64,000 nt of DNA from an alpha proteobacterium U9-1i (GTDB lineage Bacteria > Pseudomonadota > Alphaproteobacteria > Caulobacterales > Aquidulcibacteraceae), in assembly GCA_000974665.1 (NCBI GenBank), contig BBSY01000003.1, positions 1,205,001 to 1,269,000 on the forward strand, given 5' to 3'. Under the pieces are notes generated by a model that saw only the letters and a list, made by a program, of their open reading frames with translations, searched no databases and was not told the DNA's origin. This document shows, piece by piece, positions 7,982-15,429 of the stretch. Position 1 is the stretch's first letter. Every line of letters starts with the position of its first letter. The translations under genes and the position numbers were made by a program.

Positions 7982-9876
7982 GCCGGAACCACGTCGAACG
8001 GCGCGGTCATGCGTTCGCCATCGCTAAACGCAATTGTTCCGTGCCAAAAGTACGAAGGGAACAGCACCAGGCGCCCTACCTTCGGCTCGATCATTTTTTC
8101 CGCTGGCATTTTTTCAATCGGGCATGGCGGTTCGCCCAACTTGAGCCATCCTTCGTTGCGCCGCGAACGCGCCATAGAGGCCGGTAACGCCGTGTAATAA
8201 ACTGAGCTTATCCACCCGTCTGGATGGACGTGGCTCAGGTGGTATCCGCCGGCCCGAAGGCGCACTGACCAAGCGCTTGCCAGCTTGAACGCTTCGGTCT
8301 TGCGACCGCTCCAAGGATGGTTTTTGTCGCGCATTCGCGCGATGTAGGCGCGTATCGGCTCGTGCAGGGCGTCTAGATAGCACCGCACAACCGGATCCTT
8401 CAGGCCAACCAGATTACGCCGCCCCTGCGTGCCATCGCGCAAAGTCTGATCAAGCGGATGCGCTTTGGTAACGTGCAAGCGCCGCAGACGCTCTGCGAGT
8501 TCTTCGTTGAATTCGGCGACGCTGGAAAAGCCGGTTGGCGGCGCGAGATCATGGTGCTGAACCATATAATCATAATCGCAGAGCCAATTATACCTCGGGT
8601 GGTCGAGCTGCCGCAGCGCCAAACTTTCGATCGCGATCCAGTTTTGATTCAGTGGCGCCTCGCGACGCAGGCGCTCCAGAACCGAAAGCACTTCCGCACC
8701 GCGCCCAAGCTGCAGCAGCGTCAACGCCCACCGAATACGCAGCGGCTCGACGTTTGGGGCGACGATCAGAGCCCGCTCCAAAACCTCGCACGCGTCTTCA
8801 ATGCTCCCCTGCTCGGCTAAGGCTGCGCCGAGTTCGTATAGCAAGGCAGGATGCGCAGGGTTTCGACGCAGCCCGTCGCGCAGCAAGACTTCCGCGCGTT
8901 CCGTAAATCCGGCGGCGCGCAACAATTGCGCGCAATTTGCCCGAAGCGCGCACGCATCCGGCTTGAGTGCAACGGCTTGCTCATAGGCGTCGGCAAACGC
9001 GGCGCCGGCGCCATTTTGCCAACGCGCCTTGGCCAGCGCGGTTTGGACGGCGACGTCAGACGGAAATCGTTTCGCCGCCTCATGCAGCACGTGCTCACCT
9101 TCCGCCATGCGGCCAAGCTGTTGAAGCGCGGTCGCGCGGGCGGTGGCGACAACGGCAGACTCCACGCCATCCGCGGCAATGGCCTCCAGACCCGCTAACG
9201 CGTCCTCCAATTTGCCAAGGCGGCCTGCGGTCAGCGCCCAATTGAAACGTGCGGAAACTGAGCCGGAATCGGCGTGCATCGCGCATTCAGCCGCTTGGAG
9301 GGCGTGCTCCAATTTGCCTTGAGCGCGCAGCGCGCACGACAGAATGTCCCATGCATCCGCATCAGCGCCAGTCACCAGCAACGCACGCGCGGCTTCCTCG
9401 GCCTCAACCAATCGCCCCGCCGCAAGCGCTGCCCGCGCAAACGCCCGTCGCGCATCCGGAAAATTCGGATCGAGCCTCAGCGCAGCGGCGAAACTATCGG
9501 CGGAGCTCGGTCCGTCGTTGAGCCACGACAGCGCGTCGCCAAGCGCGAAGTGGTAGCGAGGATCGTCGGCCTTCGCCCTGACTGCGGCCCGGAACATGTC
9601 CGCCGCGTCACGCGGACGGCGCTGCAACCGCCGAACAAGGCCTAGCAGATAAAGAGCTTCGACGGGTGCGCGCGGTTCAGACCGTACCAGCCTCCGCTGC
9701 GAACGCGTCATTGCAACGCGCTGTTGGGCGCGCACAACGAACGCCGAGATGTCATTTTTCGCTTCGCTTGCTGTCGCAATGTTGGGCCAACGGGCGGCGA
9801 TCATGCTCTCCGCCCGCGCGGCATCCCCATGCAGCAGCACATCGTGCACATGGCGCAACGTTTCCTCGTCATTCAT
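7978..9876 (-). CDS. TPR-repeat protein with C-terminal 2OG-Fe(II) oxygenase-like domain
   Basis: A 632-residue cytoplasmic protein with no signal peptide. Residues about 70-420 are tandem TPR helices (for example DPRYHFALGDALSWLNDG and NPAHPALLYELGAALAEQG). The last 190 or so residues resemble the small 2OG-Fe(II) oxygenase family that follows TPR arrays (PF13759-type): WSVRLRAGGYHLSHVHPDGW, SSVYYTALP and GRLVLFPSYFWHGT. The HVHPDG and FWHGT histidines with the Asp would be the iron ligands. Such proteins are thought to be hydroxylases of proteins or small molecules; the substrate here is unknown. The internal ATG (MNDEET) is chosen over an upstream start that adds 22 atypical residues. Confidence 0.83.
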   Translation of the reverse strand: MNDEETLRHVHDVLLHGDAARAESMIAARWPNIATASEAKNDISAFVVRAQQRVAMTRSQRRLVRSEPRAPVEALYLLGLVRRLQRRPRDAADMFRAAVRAKADDPRYHFALGDALSWLNDGPSSADSFAAALRLDPNFPDARRAFARAALAAGRLVEAEEAARALLVTGADADAWDILSCALRAQGKLEHALQAAECAMHADSGSVSARFNWALTAGRLGKLEDALAGLEAIAADGVESAVVATARATALQQLGRMAEGEHVLHEAAKRFPSDVAVQTALAKARWQNGAGAAFADAYEQAVALKPDACALRANCAQLLRAAGFTERAEVLLRDGLRRNPAHPALLYELGAALAEQGSIEDACEVLERALIVAPNVEPLRIRWALTLLQLGRGAEVLSVLERLRREAPLNQNWIAIESLALRQLDHPRYNWLCDYDYMVQHHDLAPPTGFSSVAEFNEELAERLRRLHVTKAHPLDQTLRDGTQGRRNLVGLKDPVVRCYLDALHEPIRAYIARMRDKNHPWSGRKTEAFKLASAWSVRLRAGGYHLSHVHPDGWISSVYYTALPASMARSRRNEGWLKLGEPPCPIEKMPAEKMIEPKVGRLVLFPSYFWHGTIAFSDGERMTAPFDVVPA

Positions 9877-10086
9877 AGAACGCGCCTGCTTGTTGAATTG
9901 CGGGCGAATGGTTAGTCGAGAGGTGGTGCGCGCGGGGAACAATCAGCTGTGATCTCACGCCGAATTGACGCGAGCGCGCTCAAAATTGCGCTTCGCACTC
10001 ACAGATCGCGTGTTCGTCGATGAAGTATTGTGATTGCATCGCAAGTTAGCCCTAGCGGCGCTCACGCGCGCGCGGTGCTCCTGCGT

Positions 10087-10548
10087 TTAGTCCCGCCCGC
10101 GATACGTCCCCACGCCCTGCTCCGGGAGCCACAGCCCTTCAGGCGCGGCGCCAGTTTGCCAGAACACATCGATCGGTATGCCGCCGCGCGGATTCCAATA
10201 GCCGCCAATGCGAAGCCAAATTGGATCGATCGCGTCGATGATCCGCTTGGCGACGCCCACCGTGCAGTCTTCGTGAAAGGCGCCGTGATTGCGAAAGCTC
10301 TGGAGAAAGAGCTTCAGACTCTTCGACTCCACGATCCAATCGTTTGGTGCGTAGTCGATCACCAGGATGCCGAAATCAGGCTGGCCGGTGACGGGACAGA
10401 TCGACGTAAATTCCGGCGCCGAGAAGCGCGCGAGATAGAGCGTGCCCGGATGCGGATTGGGCGCACGTTCTAGCACCGCCTTGTCGGGCGATGCGGGGAT
10501 CGCGGCCTTGCCGCCAAGCTGGCTGAGGCCCTTTGGATCGGATGTCAT
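10087..10548 (-). CDS. queF: NADPH-dependent 7-cyano-7-deazaguanine reductase
   Basis: QueF reduces preQ0 to preQ1 in queuosine biosynthesis, the only known nitrile reduction to an amine in biology. The 153-residue protein is the short, YkvM-type form. The catalytic Cys51 lies in [14 protein letters not shown], followed by the conserved Asp. The NADPH-binding and substrate motifs [19 protein letters not shown] and [15 protein letters not shown] are present. No preQ1 riboswitch is recognisable in the short upstream region. The other queuosine genes are not in this window. Confidence 0.95.
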   Translation of the reverse strand: MTSDPKGLSQLGGKAAIPASPDKAVLERAPNPHPGTLYLARFSAPEFTSICPVTGQPDFGILVIDYAPNDWIVESKSLKLFLQSFRNHGAFHEDCTVGVAKRIIDAIDPIWLRIGGYWNPRGGIPIDVFWQTGAAPEGLWLPEQGVGTYRGRD

Positions 10549-10643
10549 GGCCGCTGGCTAGCGCGTACGCGCCGTAACGGCAATTGCCCACGCTTGCACC
10601 GCAGCGTTATCGCGGCGAAAACCACCGCGAGGAGACCCACCAC

Positions 10644-11438
10644 ATGCACGATTTCGATGGCAAGATCGTCCTCGTCACCGGCGCTTCAACCGGCTTGGGC
10701 GCGGCGCTCGCGGTGGGCGCAGCGGTGCGAGGCGCGAAAGCGGTGGTCATCAATTACGCGAACAGCGCCGCCGAAGCCGAGGCCACCGCCGAGGCCGTGC
10801 GCGCCGCCGGCGCCGAGGCCGTTCTGGCGCAAGGCGATGTCTCGAACGACGCCGATTGCATCGCCATCGTCGAGAAGGCCAAGCCGTTTGGCCGCATCGA
10901 CGCGCTTGCCAACAACGCAGGCGTCACCAAATTCGCACCCGCGCACGGCGATCTCGATGCGCTGACCCGCGAGGATTTCGAGCGCGTCTATGCGGTGAAC
11001 GTGATCGGCCCCTATCAGATGATCCGCGCGGCACGCTCATTGCTGGAAGCCAGCGAGCGGGCGGCGGTGCTGATGGTGTCGTCAATTGCCGCCGCCACCG
11101 GCATTGGCTCATCGGTGGCTTACGCCGCCTCGAAGGGCGCGCTCAACACAATGACTTTGTCTCTGGCGCGGGTGCTGGGCCCAAAAATCCGCGTCAACGC
11201 CATTTGCCCCGGCTTCATCGACACGCCCTGGCACGCCAAGGGCTTGCCAGACGCTGTCGTCCATCGACTCCGAGACGGCGCGAAGACCATGACGCCACTC
11301 CAAGCGGCCTCCACCGCCGAAGACATTGCGGACGCGGGATTGTTCTTTCTGTCCGACGCGTCGAGGCACGTCACGGGCGAGACGCTCCTGATCGATGCGG
11401 GCCTGCATCTGGGTTACGCGACCCTATCCGCCCGCTAA
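10644..11438 (+). CDS. SDR family oxidoreductase
   Basis: A 264-residue classical short-chain dehydrogenase. The cofactor motif is TGASTGLGAALA, followed by LANNAG, the catalytic Ser in MVSSIAAATG, and YAASKGALNTM (YxxxK). The C-terminal GETLLIDAGLHLG is typical of the FabG-like classical SDRs. The substrate cannot be deduced. The chosen ATG follows a strong GAGGAG ribosome site; an upstream in-frame start lacks one. It is followed by the porin-like genes on the same strand after about 175 bp and is probably not functionally linked to them. Confidence 0.9.
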   Translation: MHDFDGKIVLVTGASTGLGAALAVGAAVRGAKAVVINYANSAAEAEATAEAVRAAGAEAVLAQGDVSNDADCIAIVEKAKPFGRIDALANNAGVTKFAPAHGDLDALTREDFERVYAVNVIGPYQMIRAARSLLEASERAAVLMVSSIAAATGIGSSVAYAASKGALNTMTLSLARVLGPKIRVNAICPGFIDTPWHAKGLPDAVVHRLRDGAKTMTPLQAASTAEDIADAGLFFLSDASRHVTGETLLIDAGLHLGYATLSAR

Positions 11439-11511
11439 ATCGCCCGCAAAAGCGTCAGGTCGGCGCCTTCGCGCCTGCGAAATAGGCGTGAACCGTCAGG
11501 AGAGAGGGCCC

Positions 11512-11619
11512 ATGTGGGCACAGCGTTTGCGCCTCATGCTGCGGCGCCGAAGGCTCTGCTCAAGTCCCTCGCGCGGACGGTTGTCGTCGGCGCTGGGCAA
11601 GCGGGGAAACAGCGCATGA
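11512..11619 (+). CDS. Possible 35-residue basic leader ORF before the porin gene
   Basis: An ATG with a good ribosome site (GGAGAGAGGG, 4-5 bases upstream) opens a 35-codon frame that is very rich in Arg (first residues MWAQRLRLMLRRRR). Its TGA overlaps the start of the porin-like gene as ATGA, the arrangement of translationally coupled genes. It could be a leader peptide that couples or paces translation of the porin. It could equally be chance, since GC-rich frames are often open. A GTG two bases downstream could instead extend the porin, but would spoil its signal peptide. Confidence 0.25.
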   Translation: MWAQRLRLMLRRRRLCSSPSRGRLSSALGKRGNSA

Positions 11620-12284
11620 AGAGCGTGAAGAAGATCATCGGATTGGCCATGCTGGCCGGCGCCGCAATGGGCGCAACAAGTGTAGCGCACGCCGAGGGTA
11701 CGGTTTCGGGCAACGTCGCGCTCACCACCGACTATGTGTGGCGTGGCGTCTCCCAAAGCGCCGGCGACGCCGCCGTTTCAGGCGGTTTTGACTACACCAA
11801 CGGCGTTTTTTACACCGGCGTTTGGGCGTCCAGCATCTCCGCCGGCGAAGAGCTTGACCTCTACGCGGGCATCACGCCCGTCACCGGACCAGTGACGTGG
11901 AACTTTGGCGTCGTCGGATACTTTTATCCGGGCTCCGACGATTCCGGCGGCGACCTCGATTTCTGGGAAGTGCGCGGCGGCGGCTCGATCACCCCAGTCG
12001 AGAACCTCTCCGTCGGTCTAAACCTCTGGTACAGTGACGACTTCGGCACCACCGACAGCGAGTCCCTCTACACCGAACTCAGCGGGTCGTACGCGTTCAC
12101 CGAGGTGTTCTCGGTGTCGGGCGCATATGGCGCGCAGACGATCGACGTCGGCGGCGACTACGACACGTTCAATGTTGGCGGTACGGTCGCGCTGCACGGC
12201 TTCAAGTTCGATCTCCGCTACCACGACACCGACATCACCGGTGCGGATGAGATCATCAACTTCACCATCAGCCGCGCGCTGTGA
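11616..12284 (+). CDS. TorF family putative porin (first of two tandem paralogues)
   Basis: A 222-residue outer-membrane beta-barrel candidate with a signal peptide (MKSVKK start, cleavage near AHAEG). The mature protein begins with the family hallmark GNVALTTDYVWRGVSQS, continues as alternating amphipathic strands rich in Tyr, Trp and Gly (GVVGYFYPGSDDSGGDLDFW), and ends in a strand with terminal leucine (FTISRAL), close to the outer-membrane insertion pattern. Proteins of this type (TIGR02001/TorF-like) are annotated as putative porins with unknown cargo. The next gene is a paralogue sharing its start, YRYHDTDI-like segment and end. Confidence 0.85.
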   Translation: MKSVKKIIGLAMLAGAAMGATSVAHAEGTVSGNVALTTDYVWRGVSQSAGDAAVSGGFDYTNGVFYTGVWASSISAGEELDLYAGITPVTGPVTWNFGVVGYFYPGSDDSGGDLDFWEVRGGGSITPVENLSVGLNLWYSDDFGTTDSESLYTELSGSYAFTEVFSVSGAYGAQTIDVGGDYDTFNVGGTVALHGFKFDLRYHDTDITGADEIINFTISRAL

Positions 12285-12374
12285 GGTGACCTCGGGCGGC
12301 GGTTCGAGGGGGTCGCATCGCCGCCCGGGACTCCTCACCTGATGATTTGGTCGCAAGCGCAACGTGATGTTTCT

Positions 12375-12428
12375 GTCACAGTGTGACTGAGCAGCTTCCT
12401 AAAGCCCGTTAACTCGCTTTAGCGTTAA
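12375..12428. promoter_or_regulatory. Dyad-rich upstream region of the second porin gene
   Basis: The 214-bp gap between the porin paralogues contains three symmetric elements. GTCACA-g-TGTGAC lies at 12375-12387 with perfect 6-base arms. CTAAAGC...GCTTTAG at 12399-12422 has 7-base arms. Two copies of GTTAAC are spaced 16 bp apart, one inside the second dyad. GTTAAC resembles a CtrA half-site, but the TTAA-N7-TTAA spacing is not met. A regulator-binding role is inference from symmetry and position only. Confidence 0.35.
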
Positions 12429-12498
12429 CCACTCGTTGACGCTCCGGAGTGAATCTCTCCGTCGCGCGGCGAGATCCGCGGGAAAAAGGATGCAAGCA

Positions 12499-13230
12499 AT
12501 GAAGAAGCTCATCGGCGCCGCTCTCGCAGCGGGCGCGACTCTTGCCTCGGCTGGCGCTGTCAATGCCGGCGAGATTTCTGCGAACATTGGCCTGACCACC
12601 GATTACGTTTTCCGTGGCGTCTCTTTGTCGGGCAACGATCCGGCCGTGCAAGGCGGCTTCGACTGGAACAGCAGCAGCGAAACCATTTACGCTGGCGTTT
12701 GGGGATCGAGCCTCTCGAGCGGCATGGAAATGGACGTCTATGCCGGCTGGACGCCGGACCTGGGCGGCCCCTTCTCACTCGACCTCGGCGCGATCGGCTA
12801 TTTCTATCCGGGCGCCGACGATGACGGCGCTGAGTTCGATTATTGGGAACTCAAAGCCTCAACCGAACTTGCGCTCAGCGAGCAAATGACGGTCGGCGGC
12901 GCGGTGTATTGGGCGCCAGACAATTACGGCGAGACGGGCGATGCGCTGTATCTGGAAATCAACGCTGGCTTCGCGGCCTCCGAACAGCTCGAATTTAACG
13001 CTGCGTTCGGCAACCAATCGATTGAAGATCCGGACGGCCCGTTGCTGGTGACCGACGAAGACGATTACTCGACCTGGAACATCGGCGGCACGTACGCCAT
13101 GCACGGCTTCAGCCTCGACCTCCGCTACCACGACACCGACATCGACGCCGGTTCGGACATCGAGAGCTACACGTTCGGCCCGTCGAGCTACGACAGCGCC
13201 GTCGTGTTCACGATCGGTCGCGAACTTTAA
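12499..13230 (+). CDS. TorF family putative porin (second paralogue)
   Basis: A 243-residue outer-membrane beta-barrel candidate. It has a signal peptide (MKKLIG start, cleavage near VNAGE) and the same N-terminal signature as its neighbour (NIGLTTDYVFRGVSLSG), followed by the shared IGYFYPGADDDG and DLRYHDTDI segments. The C terminus ends in FTIGREL. Compared with the first copy it carries extra acidic loop sequence (DPDGPLLVTDEDDY). The ATG nine bases after AAAGGA is chosen; another ATG three codons earlier is too close to the ribosome site. A strong terminator follows, so the tandem pair probably forms the end of a transcription unit. Confidence 0.87.
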   Translation: MKKLIGAALAAGATLASAGAVNAGEISANIGLTTDYVFRGVSLSGNDPAVQGGFDWNSSSETIYAGVWGSSLSSGMEMDVYAGWTPDLGGPFSLDLGAIGYFYPGADDDGAEFDYWELKASTELALSEQMTVGGAVYWAPDNYGETGDALYLEINAGFAASEQLEFNAAFGNQSIEDPDGPLLVTDEDDYSTWNIGGTYAMHGFSLDLRYHDTDIDAGSDIESYTFGPSSYDSAVVFTIGREL

Positions 13231-13253
13231 GTTTCGCGTCGAAGACAAGATTT

Positions 13254-13285
13254 GGGCCGCTGCGGTGACGCAGCGGCCCTTTTCT
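13254..13285 (+). terminator. Rho-independent terminator after the porin pair
   Basis: A perfect 10-bp stem (GGGCCGCTGC / GCAGCGGCCC) with a 6-base loop is followed directly by TTTTCTTT. It lies 23 bp after the stop codon of the second porin gene, and is the clearest intrinsic terminator in the window. Confidence 0.87.
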
Positions 13286-13290
13286 TTGCG

Positions 13291-13401
13291 CTATTTCTTG
13301 CCGCCGGCGCCAATCGCGCCGGCTGAGGGCGCCTTCTTGGCGTCCTTCTCTTTCTTCGGTTTGCGCTTTTCCTTGTTGGAGCGCATCTGTCCTTTGGCCA
13401 T
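13291..13401 (-). CDS. Small Lys-rich protein (36 residues)
   Basis: A 36-codon frame starting MAKGQMRSNKEKRKPKKEK and ending in a Gly/Lys-rich tail. The start codon is preceded by a full AGGAGG ribosome site. About one third of the residues are Lys or Arg, suggesting an RNA- or ribosome-associated or nucleic-acid-binding small protein. I recall similar short basic proteins starting MAKGQ in alphaproteobacteria, but no function is known to me. It faces the porin terminator, which lies a few bases beyond its stop and might serve both directions. It is too short for most gene callers. Confidence 0.7.
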   Translation of the reverse strand: MAKGQMRSNKEKRKPKKEKDAKKAPSAGAIGAGGKK

Positions 13402-13490
13402 CGGGCCCTCCTCCTGATTTTTTCCGCGCCGCTCCGGCGCATGCCTTTAATCTCGGGAGCGTTGCGCCATCTGTCCAGTGCGCGACGGCT

Positions 13491-14363
13491 CTACTCGTCG
13501 AACTTCGGCGAGGCCGGCGGGAAGAAATCCGGCATATCCGAAGACACCTTCATCGGAAATCGCGCCGGGCGCTTCTCAAGGAATGAAGTGACGCCCTCGG
13601 CGGCGTCGGCAGCCGCGCCTCGCAGCACCATCAACCGGCTCTCCAAACGGTGCGCCTCCATCGGGTGCGCCGCGCCCAGCATGTCGAGCACCATGTGCCG
13701 CGTCAGCGCTACCGACACCGGCGCGGTGTTGTCCGCGATCTCCCGCGCTAAGGCTTTCGCGGCAGGCAGCAGATCGCCCGATGCGTGCACGGACCGCACG
13801 AGGCCACGTTGCAGGGCCTCAGCAGCATTGAAGATGCGGCCGGTCATGAACCATTCCAGCGTCGTCGATACGCCGACAATGCGCGGCAGGAAATAGGTCG
13901 AGCACGTCTCCGGCACGATGCCGCGACGCGCAAACACAAAGCCAAACCGCGCCGCTTCCGAAGCAAAGCGCACGTCCATGGCGGTGAGCATGGTCGCGCC
14001 CACGCCGACCGCCGCGCCGTTCACCGCCGCGATCACCGGCTTCAGGCTCTCAAAAATGCGCATCGCCACCTGGCCGCCGCCGTCGCGCGTGAGCGAATGG
14101 GTGTCGCGGCCCTTCTCATGGGCCCGCGCGGCGTAGTTGAACGTTTCGCCACCTCCACCGAGATCGGCGCCGGCGCAGAAGGCCTTGCCTTCACCGGTGA
14201 CGATCACCGCACGGACCTCGTCGTCACCATCCGTCCGGTCAAACGCCTCGATCAATTCGTGCATCATGCGCACGTTGAAGGCGTTCATCCGCTCCGGCCG
14301 GTTCAGCGTGATCGTGGCCACGCCATCGGCGACGTCGAGGCGGATGCTTTCAAATTCGGGCAT
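13491..14363 (-). CDS. Enoyl-CoA hydratase/isomerase family protein
   Basis: A 290-residue crotonase-fold protein. The CoA/oxyanion-hole motifs are GKAFCAGADLGGGGE and AAVNGAAVGVGATML, and the second active-site region reads FGFVFARRGIVPE, carrying one of the two hydratase glutamates (the Glu of IVPE); the usual first glutamate is replaced in VGVGATML, so hydratase chemistry is uncertain. Such proteins act in fatty-acid beta-oxidation or related acyl-CoA chemistry. It is monocistronic as far as can be seen, with GGAGAG before the ATG. A palindromic repeat lies just upstream. Confidence 0.88.
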   Translation of the reverse strand: MPEFESIRLDVADGVATITLNRPERMNAFNVRMMHELIEAFDRTDGDDEVRAVIVTGEGKAFCAGADLGGGGETFNYAARAHEKGRDTHSLTRDGGGQVAMRIFESLKPVIAAVNGAAVGVGATMLTAMDVRFASEAARFGFVFARRGIVPETCSTYFLPRIVGVSTTLEWFMTGRIFNAAEALQRGLVRSVHASGDLLPAAKALAREIADNTAPVSVALTRHMVLDMLGAAHPMEAHRLESRLMVLRGAAADAAEGVTSFLEKRPARFPMKVSSDMPDFFPPASPKFDE

Positions 14364-14386
14364 GGGGCTCTCCTCGCCTCACGCTA

Positions 14387-14497
14387 GGCCGCTTTCAGGA
14401 AAAGTGTCTGCGGTTTTCCGCCCGGAAAGCGGCCCAAACGAGCAGTGGCGCGTTTTCGAGCCGCGAAACCGGCTTCCACTTTCGCTGAAAACGCGCC
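14387..14497. repeat. Pair of palindromic repeat hairpins (alphaproteobacterial REP-like)
   Basis: Two imperfect hairpins lie back to back in an intergenic gap. The first has perfect 10-base ends GGCCGCTTTC / GAAAGCGGCC (14387-14396 and 14425-14434) enclosing GGAAAA...TTTTCC. The second has 11-base ends GGCGCGTTTTC / GAAAACGCGCC (14447-14457 and 14487-14497). The GGAAAAGTGTCTGCGGTTTTCC core resembles a family of dispersed extragenic palindromes common in alphaproteobacteria. No T-run follows, so I do not call it a terminator. Confidence 0.6.
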
Positions 14498-14499
14498 GC

Positions 14500-14841
14500 T
14501 TAGAGGTCGAGCAACTCCACCTCTGCCGCCTGGTAAGGATCGAGCCGATAGACGAGGCCGCGATGGATGGCGATCAAGGCCCCTTCGCCCCAATCGTCAA
14601 TCAATTCAGCGTCGTCCTCCTCACGCGCAGTCCATCGCGTGCCATCCTCGCAGATGACCACGCGGCCATCGCCCAGCACGGTGTCGATCACCGACACCGC
14701 GCCGGACTGCGCCCCGGCGCAAATGCCGACTCGGAACACAGAGAGAATCGCGTCACGTTGTGCGTCGTTCAGCGCCGCCCAATCGAGGCGCGCAAACAAT
14801 TCGGGCCCCAGATAGGCCGCGAGGGCGTCATTTTGCGTCAT
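14500..14841 (-). CDS. Hypothetical protein, acidic, 113 residues
   Basis: A small soluble acidic protein (MTQNDALAAYLG start) with no signal peptide or membrane segment. The C-terminal half forms probable beta strands (GRVVICEDGTRW, GALIAIHRGLVYRLD). I do not recognise the family. A GTG eight codons upstream is an alternative start; the ATG is preceded by GGGGA. The ordered codon use and the position between two well-defined genes support a real gene. It is followed closely by the palindromic repeat, which begins 3 bp after its stop. Confidence 0.62.
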   Translation of the reverse strand: MTQNDALAAYLGPELFARLDWAALNDAQRDAILSVFRVGICAGAQSGAVSVIDTVLGDGRVVICEDGTRWTAREEDDAELIDDWGEGALIAIHRGLVYRLDPYQAAEVELLDL

Positions 14842-14919
14842 CGCGTCCCCAACCGATTCGGCCACCCTAAAAACGGCTGATTTGGTTTCCGATATCTTAC
14901 CGGGCGCGGAACGCGTGCG

Positions 14920-15429
14920 CTAAAGCGCGAGCCGCCAGATGAAATCGCGATCGCGCGTTTGGCCCACCATGAAGTCGTGCTCGCCGACATGCACGAAGCC
15001 GAGGCGTTTGTAGAACGTCTGCGCGCGATGATTGTTTTCCCAGACGCCGAGATAGAGCGCCGGCGCGCGCTGTTCGCGCGACCAGGCGAACACGTCATCC
15101 ATCAACGCACGGGCAACGCCGGCGCCCTTCACACTCGTATCGACGTAAAGCCGGTGCAGCTCACGGCATTGCACGGCGTCATCGACGTGCAACTCAACCG
15201 CACCGGTCTTGCTGTAGCCAACAATGGCGCCGCTGCGCGTGGCCACACGCAAATGCACGTCATCGCTTTTTGCGAAGCCCGCATAGAGCGCTGACGTATG
15301 GCTCGCGGCGAGAAACGCGGTGAGGTCTTCCGGCGGATAAAGATGGCCGAACGTGTCGATGAAACTCGCCGCCGCGAACGCGGCGAGCGCTTCGGCATCA
15401 TCGGCCGTTGCGTCTCGATAGCGGATCAC
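14920..15429 (-). CDS. GNAT family N-acetyltransferase
   Basis: A 169-residue acetyltransferase. The acetyl-CoA-binding motif A reads [20 protein letters not shown], followed by the [22 protein letters not shown] segment that closes the fold. The N-terminal [15 protein letters not shown] is a standard GNAT beginning. Substrate unknown. The start overlaps the alaS stop by four bases (ATGA), so the two genes are translationally coupled; this could be co-expression for convenience, since no specific link between GNATs and alaS is implied. Confidence 0.88.
   Translation of the reverse strand: MIRYRDATADDAEALAAFAAASFIDTFGHLYPPEDLTAFLAASHTSALYAGFAKSDDVHLRVATRSGAIVGYSKTGAVELHVDDAVQCRELHRLYVDTSVKGAGVARALMDDVFAWSREQRAPALYLGVWENNHRAQTFYKRLGFVHVGEHDFMVGQTRDRDFIWRLAL

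Noticed and set aside
11514-11615. N-terminal extension of the first porin from a GTG
   Set aside because: It would place 34 residues before a normal signal peptide and spoil export.
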